64,000 bases of DNA from Anthracocystis setariae (taxonomy: Eukaryota > Basidiomycota > Ustilaginomycetes > Ustilaginales > Ustilaginaceae), in assembly GCA_928724745.1 (NCBI GenBank), contig CAKMXJ010000032.1, positions 806,001 through 870,000 of the forward strand, read 5' to 3'. Below are positions 1-10,470 of the stretch, in pieces. Position numbers and translations under genes: made by a program. The notes under the pieces are model-generated. The model did not search any database, was not told the origin of the DNA, and worked only from the letters and a program-made list of their open reading frames with translations. Each line of letters starts with the position of its first letter. Positions within the stretch are counted from its first letter, which is position 1.

Positions 1-2123
1 CTGGAACTAGTGAGACTGGCTGCCGAGTCAGCTGTGCGGCGATGCACATTCCGATCGGCGAGACGGTCGATTGAGTTGCGCTGACTGCTCCCAGCTGTAC
101 CATGTTCACGCGGTGAGTCTAACCCGTTGGAGTTGACAGTCATGTTGGGGCGCTTCCACGAGCCAGTAGGTTGCAAAGGCTTCGGCCTAGTTGCAGAACG
201 ACCTCGTGCATCCTTCGATGATGATGACGATGGACTCGTTCCGCTTCGATCTTCTTCGATACGGACACTTGATGCCGATTCTTGTAGAGGACCACCGCGC
301 ACAATGCCTAGACCCGCGGTCGCGCTGGGTGCAGATACTTTGCGCTCGACGCCAAGACCCGACCCCACCGTTGCAGATGCGTTTGGGTTGGAAGTTGCGC
401 TGACGGATCGGGTGGGTGTCGGCCTTCCGGGAGCAGAATGATCATGATCCTTGGACGACACAAGATTGGAATCTTCAAGAAAGCTTCCGGATCTCTCTCT
501 GTAGTTTTGAATGTCGAGATCCGGTAGTTGCGGCGAAGGACCCCATTGATGTTTCAGATCGACAGCGTCTCGCTGGTTGGCTGCTCTTGGCGTGCTTTCT
601 TCAGAAGCGTCCCTGAGAGCATCGTCCATGTGCGACTCTAGTTGCTGGATTGCCAGACGGATGGCGCCGGTCGAGTCGCTGGAGGCGAGGGATTTCTTGT
701 GTTCATGGCCTTGGGAGCTTGAACGCTGCGGTAACGCACCCTTGCGATTGTTGTTGAACTCGGTCATTGTTGCAGGTGCAGAGGGAAGCCGGAGGCCTGG
801 CTTGGCTGGCGGCCCAAGCTCTTGAACACCAGAGCTATCAGCCGGACCCTGTTCTGGTGTTGTAGGTTCGAGTTTCGGAATAGCGAGGCGGGAACTCGAG
901 CCGGTGGAAGGTTGCATAAAACGCTCCGGGATACTGGGCACGGCTACACCATCTATAGAAGCGGCGTGCGAGCTTGGCTTGTGCGTCGAATGAGAAGCGC
1001 TACCGGCGGTTGAGGACCCTTCCTGGCTGTGCACGCTGGCCGTAGTTTCTCTGCGACCGAGCGAGGCTGAGCTCACGTTCAGCTGACGACCAAGAGAGGT
1101 AGCAGATGCATTGAATTTTGTAGAATAGGTTGTCCCGCTCGTGCTTGATCTTTTGGATTTGGCCGCGTCCTCTTCGCGGCTGGGTGAGCTGGGGTCTTTT
1201 CGCAACTTTCGCAAGAAGCCGCTCGTTTTTTTCATGCGTTGACGCAAGGCGCCCATAGCATTGTTCTGGTCGGAGCCGGCATCCCTTGGCGTTGCAGAAT
1301 GAATCTCAGCCTCCAAACCGATACTGCTGAGGGTGCGTGGGCGAGCTCTCGTTGCGGGTTGTGGGTCGTTTCCCGGAGGCAGCATGAGGCCAGGTATCGC
1401 CGACATGGGCGCAGCTTTTCGCACAGAAGCGGGCGAGGAAGGCTTTGAGGAGGCAGTCGATTGCCTTTGAAGAGACGTTGTACGGTCAGGAGAAGCTGGA
1501 GTTGGACGTGCACCAGCTTTGACGGCACTGGGAGCTGACTTTAAAGGCGTACCGGTTGAACGCGGTGGCTGCGGCTTTTGCTGTGGCGATTCGAAGGCAT
1601 GCACGTCCGGTGGACGTGGAGTTACATCGGTGAGGCCCTCGTCTACTTCATCGAGGCTTTGGCCTTGCGCCAGTGCTGAGGGCAGACCACTGCGGCGCTC
1701 AACGATGATACGATCCGAGGCAGCACCAGTGTTGTCAGAGTTGATCTCGGGACTGAGAGCAAACCTTGAGGTTTCTTTCAAGACGTACGTCTTGTCGGAG
1801 GCAAGCAAGTCCTCGAAATCGCGACCGATTCGTGATGGTCCGGACTTCTTGGGTGACGTGCGGCGAGGTGGTGATGCACTGATGAGAGATGATGGAGCAA
1901 GCCCTCCACTTGTCGATGCGGAAGGTGCAACAGTACTGACAGCACGCTTTGAATCAAGCGCTCTTGAGGAGGGAAAGCCGTCCTGGTGAGGAAGGGCTAT
2001 TGGCTCGTCGGAGGGAGATGCGTGCGTGTCGGACTGCGGATAGGAGGGAATCTCGGAATGATCGCTGGAAATGGATGCACGTTGGGACGGAACATCGCCT
2101 CCAGTCAAGATGTGCGTAGACAT
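1..2123 (-). CDS. Ser/Pro/Thr-rich protein, N-terminal part only (runs off window)
   Basis: A minus-strand frame opens with ATG at 2123 (MSTHILTGGD...) and stays open to base 1, giving at least 707 residues; the stop lies outside the window. I do not recognise the family. Most of it is low-complexity Ser/Thr/Pro/Ala sequence typical of disordered fungal regulators. Three islands look more constrained: around residues 94-112 (IGRDFEDLLASDKTYVL), a basic stretch near 293-310 (MKKTSGFLRKLRK), and a short predicted helix near 486-505 (IQQLESHMDDALRD). There is no signal peptide or membrane segment in the visible part. The catalytic or binding domain, if any, would lie in the missing C-terminus. 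The next gene upstream (C2H2 factor) is on the same strand about 1.1 kb away. Confidence is high that it is coding, low on function. Confidence 0.8.
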   Translation of the reverse strand, partial: MSTHILTGGDVPSQRASISSDHSEIPSYPQSDTHASPSDEPIALPHQDGFPSSRALDSKRAVSTVAPSASTSGGLAPSSLISASPPRRTSPKKSGPSRIGRDFEDLLASDKTYVLKETSRFALSPEINSDNTGAASDRIIVERRSGLPSALAQGQSLDEVDEGLTDVTPRPPDVHAFESPQQKPQPPRSTGTPLKSAPSAVKAGARPTPASPDRTTSLQRQSTASSKPSSPASVRKAAPMSAIPGLMLPPGNDPQPATRARPRTLSSIGLEAEIHSATPRDAGSDQNNAMGALRQRMKKTSGFLRKLRKDPSSPSREEDAAKSKRSSTSGTTYSTKFNASATSLGRQLNVSSASLGRRETTASVHSQEGSSTAGSASHSTHKPSSHAASIDGVAVPSIPERFMQPSTGSSSRLAIPKLEPTTPEQGPADSSGVQELGPPAKPGLRLPSAPATMTEFNNNRKGALPQRSSSQGHEHKKSLASSDSTGAIRLAIQQLESHMDDALRDASEESTPRAANQRDAVDLKHQWGPSPQLPDLDIQNYRERSGSFLEDSNLVSSKDHDHSAPGRPTPTRSVSATSNPNASATVGSGLGVERKVSAPSATAGLGIVRGGPLQESASSVRIEEDRSGTSPSSSSSKDARGRSATRPKPLQPTGSWKRPNMTVNSNGLDSPREHGTAGSSQRNSIDRLADRNVHRRTADSAASLTSS

Positions 2124-3195
2124 GCGTGATGAAGTGTAAGGCAAGGAGATGAGTCGAAGAGTGCGCCCCACTGTGGAAGCAGATTGAGAGATTGATCGTC
2201 AATGAAGATGCAGTGTTGTGGGATTGATACGGCCAAGATCCGTTTGGGGAGGTGCAACTGCGTACGCTTGCACAAGTGCGAATAGCTCGAGCCTCGTACG
2301 TCTTTCCGTGACTCCACAGCGCAAGATCCGAGCCCAGAAGAGAGCTTGCAATGTAGTGACAAGGCAGCAGGTGCTTGAGCAGCAGGCGGGGGGATCTCTT
2401 CGTCTGCAAGAACGGGGCCGGTCAGGACATAGCTTTGGTAGACAGCCCGTGATGCACGGTTCTAATTTGATGCGATTATTGGTCAAAGGGTACAGCAACA
2501 GAAGAAATGCGTGTGTGTCTCTCAATCCGTTGTTCAGTACACAGTAATTTGGTGCTCAATTCAGGCGGAAGAAGCCGACGGACTTCGCGACATGGCTCTC
2601 CACCAATACCCACGAGCGTGTGCTGCAAGTCTAATTTGGTTCTCATCAACTTTATTCACAGAATGCACACCTCACTCTGCTTTGCTTCTGCGGACAGGAG
2701 CTTTCGAATGGACCGTCAGCACAGCATGATTTCTCGAACAAGTTGGCCCAACAAGACGCCAATGAGATGTCACTTGCACCACAGCGTGCGTGAGTTCTCC
2801 ACGACTGCAAGCATGTGATTCAGCTCAAGCAAGGCGCATCCAATGTAGCTTCACAATGCCCCACGTCGCAGGGATCTCTCTCGGCTAAGAAGCGTATCAC
2901 CATTGCTTGCTGCCTACACTGTACGCTCCGACCAGTCCGCACGGATCCACATGGTTGCAAAAGGAACTAGAACATGCATTGCGCAAGTGGTATCTTAACT
3001 TGCTCAAGAAGCGACAGATGAACAATACACGGCGATTGGACCCACGCGTGCGAGACAATGCACAAGGGCTACAAATGACCACTTCGAATGCTACGTACGT
3101 GCGCTGCGTGTCAATGCAAGCAGAGGGTCAATCGACCCGATCCGGCCAGCAGGGGTCTTGAGATGGATAAAATTCGATCCGGCCGTGAAGCGGAC
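2124..3195. other. Intergenic, promoter side of the truncated gene
   Basis: Lies between the start of the Ser-rich gene (2123, minus) and the stop of the C2H2 gene (3196, minus), so it should hold the first gene's promoter and the second gene's 3' end. Short frames occur on both strands but none has convincing composition, and I see no RNA gene. Confidence 0.5.
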
Positions 3196-5889
3196 TCAGA
3201 GCTCTGCCTTGGTCTTACTCTCTTCTGGATTCAGAAGAGAACTAAAACCAACACGGAGCCCCGAAGTGGAACTTGCATTGGTTGCACTCCTCTGCCTTGG
3301 ACCGCTCTTCAACGTGATAGTCTTATCTCCTTCATCTTCGCTCACGTCGCCAGCCGAGCTGGACGCTTTCGTCCTTGACTCGGCGTCTGCACCTCGCTGA
3401 GAGCGCTCCTCGGTCTTTGAGCCAAGTCGTGCGTCTGCCTGCTCTTCTTCGTGTCGCAGTTCATCCTCCTCTTCCTCTTCCTCGGATTCCGAAAGATGTC
3501 GCTCCCTCATCTGTGTAAATCGACGAGGTGAGTCCGACATACCGTATTGATCAGCGCCAGGTGCACGATCGTACTCTCGGTAGCCAGGTGGTGGCATCTC
3601 ACGGCGCATCTCGGTCCAAGTGTTCATGCTTCGAGAACCTGGTTCGTAGGCCGAGCGTGACAGAGGCGGGTGGTCCTTGATCTGCATCTGCATTTGCATC
3701 TGCATCTGCACTTGCGGAGGCATCGGCCCAGGCGGTGGCGGTCCTCCAGCGTAGCCGTGCTGTTGACCGTGCCCAGGACCTGGACCATAGCCAGGATGCC
3801 AACCGCCACTCCCACCAGCGCCCATCCTGGGTCCAGCAGCAGGAGGGGCACCTCGAGGTGTCCAGTACCCTTCCTCGGCACGGTTCGGCCCAGTTGCCTG
3901 CTGTTGGCGAGAAGCGTCCAGCTCGGACTGGTCACCACCTGGTGCATGGCACTTCTGATGACGCCTCAAGTTCGACTGTACGCTAAACGAACGGCCACAG
4001 CCTGGCTCGTTGCAAACAAAAGGTTTCTCGCCCGTGTGCGAGTGGTGATGAATCTTGAGGCTTGAAGGTCTCGAGAAACGCTTGCCACACCATGCACACT
4101 CATACTTGGCTTGTCCTGATGCGATGGTGCCCGTGGTGCTTGGTGCTGCACGCACACTGCCGTAGCCACCGCCGTGCTGTGCCGAAATGATCCCATCGGG
4201 GACACTGGCCAAACCTTGGCCTCGCAACATTTGCGCCTGGAAAGCGTTGCGCTGAGCCTCGGCAGCTTCCGATGGCATGGGTCGGCGCGGAAATACCCAG
4301 CCGGCGCCACCGGGTTGAGGAGCATCGTCACCGGAACCACGTCCCCTCCTTGGATGGAACGAGTCAAACATGCCTGGACCGGGAGGTCCTCCACGATCAA
4401 ACGGTGCAACCGGCCCCGGCGCGGGCATACCCGGCGGGCCGTGCTGCATGGGCATGTCTGGGTCGTAAGGATCTTGGCCCGACATGGAGTGGGACTTGGG
4501 ACGATGAGTTCGGACGGTGCTTGCGCTCTCGTACAGCTCCATGGGCAGTGGTGCACGCTCCTGCATCGAAAAGCTGTGCTTGTGCGAATACATTCTGCCT
4601 CGTCCCCCCATGGAGCCTCCATCGTCGGTCCTTTGCTGGGCCATGCGCAGAAGATCCGAAGCAGCCTCGAGCCTCTGCCTCCTTGCTGGGTCATCCGAAT
4701 TTGGCAACGGTGCGATAGGGCGATCCGAGTGTGTCAATGTTCGAGCCCGGGGTCGTTGCGATGGGTGCTGCGGAAGATCTGCCGATGTTCCCGGCGTGCG
4801 CATGGATCTGTGACGCGACAGGCTCGAATGTTGTTCCGGCGAGAAACGCGAGGGCTCACCTGAAGCGTAGTGAGTATCCCGGAATGGCGGCAAGAGTGGA
4901 CCAGGGCCTCGTTCGGCGCCGGTCATCTTGTAAGCCGCTTCTGCGGATTCGAGAGTCGAGGATCGACTGTGCCAACTGGTGCGAGGACTGGTGGTCTCGG
5001 AACGAGCACTGGCAGCACCCCAACCTTCATGCGGGACGCTTTCTTCGGATGTGTGCGCCGACGGTACGTAGGCATGCGGGACCATCGGTGAGGGATCGGA
5101 GGCGGTCGAGATGTGCGAGAACAGCGTCGAGAGCGAGCCGGACGAAGAAGAGGCAGGTCGATGTCCACTCCGCCTGGCCGGACCGGGTGCCATGTCGGAG
5201 GAAGGACCATCTGCATCGAGCGGCAATCTACGCGCTGGTGGAGATAGGATGAGACCCTTGAGGGAATGGGCCTGACGAGATCGTGAATCGACGCGTCGAC
5301 GCGGCGCACCTTCATCAGGACTGAAGGTATGAGAGGAAGAGCCCGCATGTCGAGGGGGCGTATTGGGCACGATCGGGTTGCTTCGACCATAAGAGCCTGA
5401 GGCATTAGAGGAGTGTCGGGTGCGGATAGGTCCCAATGAGGAAGAACTGGAGCTGTGAGACAGGCCAGACTGAAATTCCGAAAAGCTGCTGGTGCTGGCA
5501 TGTCCTCGATGGCCGCGGTGATCCAAAGATTGCGACGATGCCGACGTGTTCAGAATAGCTGACGAAACAGGCGTAGCGTTGCCATGCGAATGGGCTTCGT
5601 CTGTAGCATCATCTGCACGCCTCACCGATGCCAGAGGCTCTTCACGTTCGATGCCGAACAGATTCTTGATGCTTGGCAAGCTGGGGACAGCATCGGATCC
5701 GCTGGGGTTTGAACGCTTGGATGTGGGTTCGATGTCAATTTCCATGTCACGAGGCCCACCTGCTTCGCCTTTTGACGCCGAATCGGCTGCTGAGCGCGGA
5801 ATAGATGCTGTACGGGGAGAGCTGCCGGCACCAGTTGAAGTACTAGCGCCAGGGAACGGGATTCCCGCTCCTGCACCGCTCGGGGTCAT
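3196..5889 (-). CDS. C2H2 zinc-finger transcription factor
   Basis: 897 residues from ATG at 5889. Two adjacent classical zinc fingers lie near residues 598-655: the first reads C-x2-C-x12-H-x3-H (ECAWCGKRFSRP...), the second C-x4-C-x12-H-x3-H (FVCNEPGCGRSF...), joined by the canonical HTGEKP linker, so the protein should bind DNA in the nucleus. The rest is disordered: a Ser-rich N-terminal half with basic RRR/SRSR patches, a Pro/Gly-rich middle, a run of alternating Gln-Met (QMQMQMQMQ) after the fingers, and a Glu-rich acidic block near residues 797-820 that could act as an activation region. Two-finger factors of this kind include stress and development regulators, but I cannot assign an orthologue. 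No intron is evident. It is followed upstream by the longest gene-free region of the window, fitting a heavily regulated gene. Confidence 0.85.
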   Translation of the reverse strand: MTPSGAGAGIPFPGASTSTGAGSSPRTASIPRSAADSASKGEAGGPRDMEIDIEPTSKRSNPSGSDAVPSLPSIKNLFGIEREEPLASVRRADDATDEAHSHGNATPVSSAILNTSASSQSLDHRGHRGHASTSSFSEFQSGLSHSSSSSSLGPIRTRHSSNASGSYGRSNPIVPNTPPRHAGSSSHTFSPDEGAPRRRVDSRSRQAHSLKGLILSPPARRLPLDADGPSSDMAPGPARRSGHRPASSSSGSLSTLFSHISTASDPSPMVPHAYVPSAHTSEESVPHEGWGAASARSETTSPRTSWHSRSSTLESAEAAYKMTGAERGPGPLLPPFRDTHYASGEPSRFSPEQHSSLSRHRSMRTPGTSADLPQHPSQRPRARTLTHSDRPIAPLPNSDDPARRQRLEAASDLLRMAQQRTDDGGSMGGRGRMYSHKHSFSMQERAPLPMELYESASTVRTHRPKSHSMSGQDPYDPDMPMQHGPPGMPAPGPVAPFDRGGPPGPGMFDSFHPRRGRGSGDDAPQPGGAGWVFPRRPMPSEAAEAQRNAFQAQMLRGQGLASVPDGIISAQHGGGYGSVRAAPSTTGTIASGQAKYECAWCGKRFSRPSSLKIHHHSHTGEKPFVCNEPGCGRSFSVQSNLRRHQKCHAPGGDQSELDASRQQQATGPNRAEEGYWTPRGAPPAAGPRMGAGGSGGWHPGYGPGPGHGQQHGYAGGPPPPGPMPPQVQMQMQMQMQIKDHPPLSRSAYEPGSRSMNTWTEMRREMPPPGYREYDRAPGADQYGMSDSPRRFTQMRERHLSESEEEEEEDELRHEEEQADARLGSKTEERSQRGADAESRTKASSSAGDVSEDEGDKTITLKSGPRQRSATNASSTSGLRVGFSSLLNPEESKTKAEL

Positions 5890-7824
5890 GGCTCTGTGTG
5901 CGGACAGAATGGTGTGGTATGATGCTGAGCCTACCAGTGTGGCTCAGTGATAAGAGTTTCGTGCAGCGGGAGCTCGTAAACAAGCTCACTAAGGCGTAGT
6001 GACTAGAAGCTTGTGCAGCTTGAGACTTGGACGGTAGGCAGTTGAGATGAGCCGAAGACTTGTCAGTGCTGGACCTGAAGTTGGACACTGCTGGATAGTG
6101 GTTGACAAGGACGACTGCGTTGCTGCTCAACGAGTTGCGAAGAGGTTCTGAAACATTTGTTGACAAGATGTTCCGAACGGTCGAGAAAATGGCCCAAAGT
6201 GAAGGTTGGTGTGCTGGAAAGTCGACGGCTTTGAGTCCTTGTGGAGTAGGCCAGCAGACCTGCGCTCAATGAGGTATACGGTTGCGTGTTGCAAGGGACG
6301 GTACCGGTCAATCACGAATAGTAAATATCGATGACAGAACGGAAGCAACGTCTGGGTTGAATGGCAGTTTGAGCACAACCAGTGGCTGTGGGTGCGTGCC
6401 AAGATGCAAGTAGAGGTGAAGGGTACCGGGATGGAGCTCCGAGGGTGGGTTGGATGATACTGAGATGCAGAGGGATGATCGAAAGCGGTGGGTTGGTGAA
6501 TGCGCTGAAAGGGCGGCGTGGGCGGTGTGGCGAGCGTGGGTAGGATGGCCGACTGCGCAGGCACTTGGTGCAGTTGGCGTGAATGAGGTGCAAGAGATCC
6601 AGGGGAAGGTATCGAGAGCTACAAATGCAAACGATGAGCGTCGATGTCGAGCAGGCCAGAGGTTGAGCTGAAGTGTGTTAGTCGATCGGAGGGACGAAAT
6701 GAGGTGTGGGAGTCGGGTCCAGATGCCAAACAGCAAGGCGTCAAGGGGAACGAGAGGTAAATGAAGAAAGTGGTTGTGATCGTGGAGAATCGAAGCAGGG
6801 TCTAGGATGGAGATGAAGATGGTAGTTTGTGGATAGAGTGGTGGAGACGGGATGGAGGAAGAGCCGAGCTCATGACGGCGGCGGATCTCAGCCACAGCGA
6901 GGGTGATCTACGAGGAGGAGCGAGGGTCCCCTCCCATTCCACGACGACGCTCCAGAGAGTCCGTCTCACTCAGTCACTACTCATGTCCTCTGAGCACTGT
7001 CACGATGCACACCTGCAGCCGGGGAGCAATTTTACACCTGAATTCGCACGAACATAAAACAAATAATAAAAAAAAGAAAATGTCGAAAAACAATTTTGCT
7101 CGTCAGCCGCGTGCGGATTTTCGAGACCCAGGTGTAGTCTGGAAGCGCTCGCTCGTTCACACGCCGTGCAATCATCAAGACATAACTGAACAGTGCAGTG
7201 CATGATCGCCAGCCTCCAGCGACACATGGTCAAGTTGCACTGCCTCTCGATACCCTCAGCTGGACACATGAGGATTTGTAAGATTTACCGTCTGAGCCTT
7301 TCGCATGTTTCTACACCTTCTTGCCAACTATTTCTGTCTGTCTGTCTCTTCCTTTTTCGTTTCGTTTCTTTTTCTTCATGTGGCACTGCCTGCTGGTGCT
7401 AGAGCGCCCTGCCTACTCTAGTCAAAAGAGTGAAGCTCCTTGTCTCTGTGCTTATCGGTGTTCTTCAAAGGTAGAGTTGACCGCGTGATGCAGTTGACAA
7501 ACAATCAAAACCTGTTGCAAGGTTGACAGACCGGAGGAGCGTTGGGTGGGGGACGCGAGGATTTTCCACGCCCGTCGATCCACTGACCCTTGGGCGTGGT
7601 CTCGATGAGATCGAGAGGGGGCCGAGCGCAGATGCCGCTGGAGCGAAGGCGCGGGACGGGCTGCAGCTTCGGCGTCGACAGGCTGGGCTAACTGTACTCG
7701 ACGGCTGACCCAGACTGGACCCAAGTTAACAATTTTGCACAGCATACAGTCCAATACAGTTGCAGTTGGAGGCAACGCGCGTCCTCTACCAACCGTATTT
7801 CCGATGCGTTGCATTCCACAATCA

Positions 7825-7854
7825 CAACCGAAACCGCAACCGCAACCGCAACCG
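7825..7854. repeat. AACCGC microsatellite
   Basis: About four tandem copies of a 6-base AACCGC unit with one imperfect copy at the left side, inside non-coding DNA. Confidence 0.8.
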
Positions 7855-8298
7855 GAGCTGAAACAAAAAAAGGCGAAAATCGAGAATGCGAAACAAAGAG
7901 ACGATCTAATGAAAGTACACTCAGTAGATCCTAAGAAACAGCAATTGCCCTAAGCTTGTCAACGCGTGCAGCTTCGTCACAGTATGTCAAAGAAGCGAAA
8001 GCGAGCAGCCCATCTTTGAGGCAGTACGGGCAGTCGATCGAGTTCTAGCGGTGTGGTCCAGGCCACTCCGTATTGCATCCGGATCCAAAGCTGGTTGTGC
8101 ACCTCAGCCAGAGACACAACCAGGCCGAGAATGATCAAGCAAACTGTGCAACCTCTCACTGTAGCGTACAGAGAGCATTTAGACGCCGAGATTAGAAAAA
8201 AAAAGGACAAGCGACTCGCCATGGGCCAAGCGAGCAGCGCCTCAAGCGAGGCAGAGCGTGGATCCGCTGCCAGCAAGCAGATTTGTGTTCGTTCCCCG

Positions 8299-8325
8299 TT
8301 TTTTTTTTTTTTTTTTTTTTTTTTT
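8299..8325. repeat. 27-base poly-T tract
   Basis: Uninterrupted run of 27 T on the plus strand in gene-free DNA. A Pol III terminator was considered, but no tRNA, 5S or other Pol III gene with A/B boxes is visible on either side. Confidence 0.9.
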
Positions 8326-10470
8326 CCTCCCCTTTTCTACTTGGATAGCTTGCAACGACGAAAGATGACACCGTGGTCGTGGCTGGGGCACCATTGAGTG
8401 GGAAAGACTGTGCTCGGGTCCACGCCATGGAAAGATTCGCTCCTACATTGTGCGCACTGCGAACATCAGTGCTTTGGCTTTCCTCCATCGGAGCGTTTCG
8501 CCAATATCCGTCTCCGCCGGTTGACTTGCGCTTCTTCCTGGATTTAGCTGGCAATCGTCATCAACTAGGTCTCAAGGTGAAAGCGAATAAGTGCGCCTTT
8601 GTTGACCGAGCTAGCAGCTCTGGCATAGCCAGGCACAGACAGCATCGCCACAATCCAAAGGTAACCCTAACGCACTTGATACGAACCTCTTGAGAGTCGG
8701 GAACCTGATCGTGTTGTAAAACACGGGATCGGCAGAAGTGGATCAGCCAGTTACATTCTGGTGCCTTCCTGGTCACGGTCCAGCTATGAACCATGAGTGG
8801 AACGACTTGTTGGTCGAAGAAAAGTCGGTGTGAGGGCATCGTGCTAGGCAGGGCAGCAAGGCGACGATCCGGATCATTGTCAGCGAAACCAAGTCTGCCA
8901 TGTCGACTCGCGAACAGGTGCAAGGTCGTGTGCCGCCTTTTCGGTTTGTGATGGTGCAGTTTCGAATCAATGACACAGGGTTCAAGCGAGGATGATCAAC
9001 TGTTTGATGAGCGTAGCGTATCGGTGATGCAATCATTTTGCGCCAAAATGGCCTAACCGAGAAAGAGGAACTGCGACGTGATGCTAACTGCCTGCTGTGT
9101 TGCTGTGCTAGACAATAGAGCTTGCAATCGCTCAAAGCGGAGCCTGGAGGATTCCCAGGAGCATGACAGCTCGGAACCTCGTCTCTTGTCTCGGAGTCTT
9201 GACTTTCAAGGCGAATTTGGGCGTGTCAGCCGCGAGCTGTGCTGACCGACGTTGCATCGTGGGTTGAAACAATTTCACTGCATCATCTGAAACATAACTT
9301 TGGCATCTCAACTCCGGCAGCTCCATCAAATGAGATGGAACTCAGCCCCCAAAAGGTCCGGATAACGTCGCCAAGGGACCGTAGTTACCTCTTAGTATAT
9401 CTGTACCCACTCATGCAACCACTGTTTGCTTTTCTCGAGAATTGAAGCACGTCTCGCCTTTCCAGCAAGTTTATATATCCGGAATGATCCCAGCCTTGAG
9501 GTCAAATAGAGAAATGGGACACCAACAAAATTCATCGTTGGTGCCGCCCGTGCCACGCAGGTTCTCGCCATTGTTCTTGGTGAACCCAAACCCTCAGGAT
9601 CGGCGTTACTACATCTTGGTAACCCAAGCATGATTGAGGGCGTCAGAGGTGGGATTCTCCCTGGCCTTGTGTTTCCGGACTTGTAAGTGTTCTGGATTCC
9701 CAGCGCATGGCAGTGTCGTAAATCAAGTCTGTGAAAGTTCTGCAAAAGAGACAGGACCAAATGTAATGCTTGAGTCTACTATGTCCTTGAACTCTAATGC
9801 CACAAAGATCAGTGCTGCAATCTAAGGCGGCTCATGCCCGATACTTCCTACGGCAACAAGCGTAGCTGGACATCCGCAAGCGTTCCGGCGGCGTCTTAGG
9901 ACCATGCTCTGCATGCAGCTTCTTGAACCTGTCCGTTCAGTTTCAAACTGTACCTTTTCAAGTCCCGTAGCGTGACGATGAAACTGCGCGTGGGTGGAGC
10001 GACGGCAACTTGATCCTGCCGCATTAACCTACTGCACGGCTGCATCTCAGATCGGGTAGCGATTTAATGTTTGTTCAACACGAGTAGTCCACCATCACGA
10101 GCTCCAGCAACAGCGATGACAACGACGGCAACTCAAACCGCGCCTTGGGTAAGGCGAGGAGGATAAGGGGAATTTGTCCACGGATTCGGGCTCAGGGTCC
10201 AATCGCCGGTGGCCCGCATTTGGTTGCCGCCCGCCTTGGGCTCAACACAACACAGTAAAGAAACTTGATTCGGTTCACAAGCTTGCACCTCAATTGGGGG
10301 CACTGCCTCCTACAAACTCATTCTCGACGCAGCCAGACCCACGTTCGACCACGTGCCGACGGAAACCTATACAAAAGTGTTGGGGAATACTCCGGAAGAA
10401 GTGTATGAATTCGGTCCCAAACCGTGTGGGTCTAGCAGTAGATACAGTAGATGAGTTGGTGAACGGCGAT

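Larger units (their letters stand above)
5890..10470. other. 4.6 kb region without a recognisable gene
   Basis: Between the start of the C2H2 gene and the stop of the NAD kinase gene, both on the minus strand. The part next to the C2H2 gene (about 5890-6900) is CT-rich on the minus strand, like a long leader or core promoter; the longest frame there (195 codons) begins at GTG and has leader-like composition. Farther out are an AACCGC microsatellite, a 27-base T run and scattered short frames on both strands with no motif I recognise. No transposon ends, tRNA or rRNA were seen. Confidence 0.5.

Noticed and set aside
6308..6895. 195-codon minus-strand frame upstream of the C2H2 gene
   Set aside because: GTG start, CT-rich low-information sequence, no homology pattern; interpreted as leader/promoter DNA.
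8281..8325. 27-T run as a Pol III terminator
   Set aside because: No A box/B box or tRNA fold upstream on the plus strand and none on the other side.
8660..8672. TAACCCTAAC as an interstitial telomere repeat
   Set aside because: Fewer than two full units, expected by chance.
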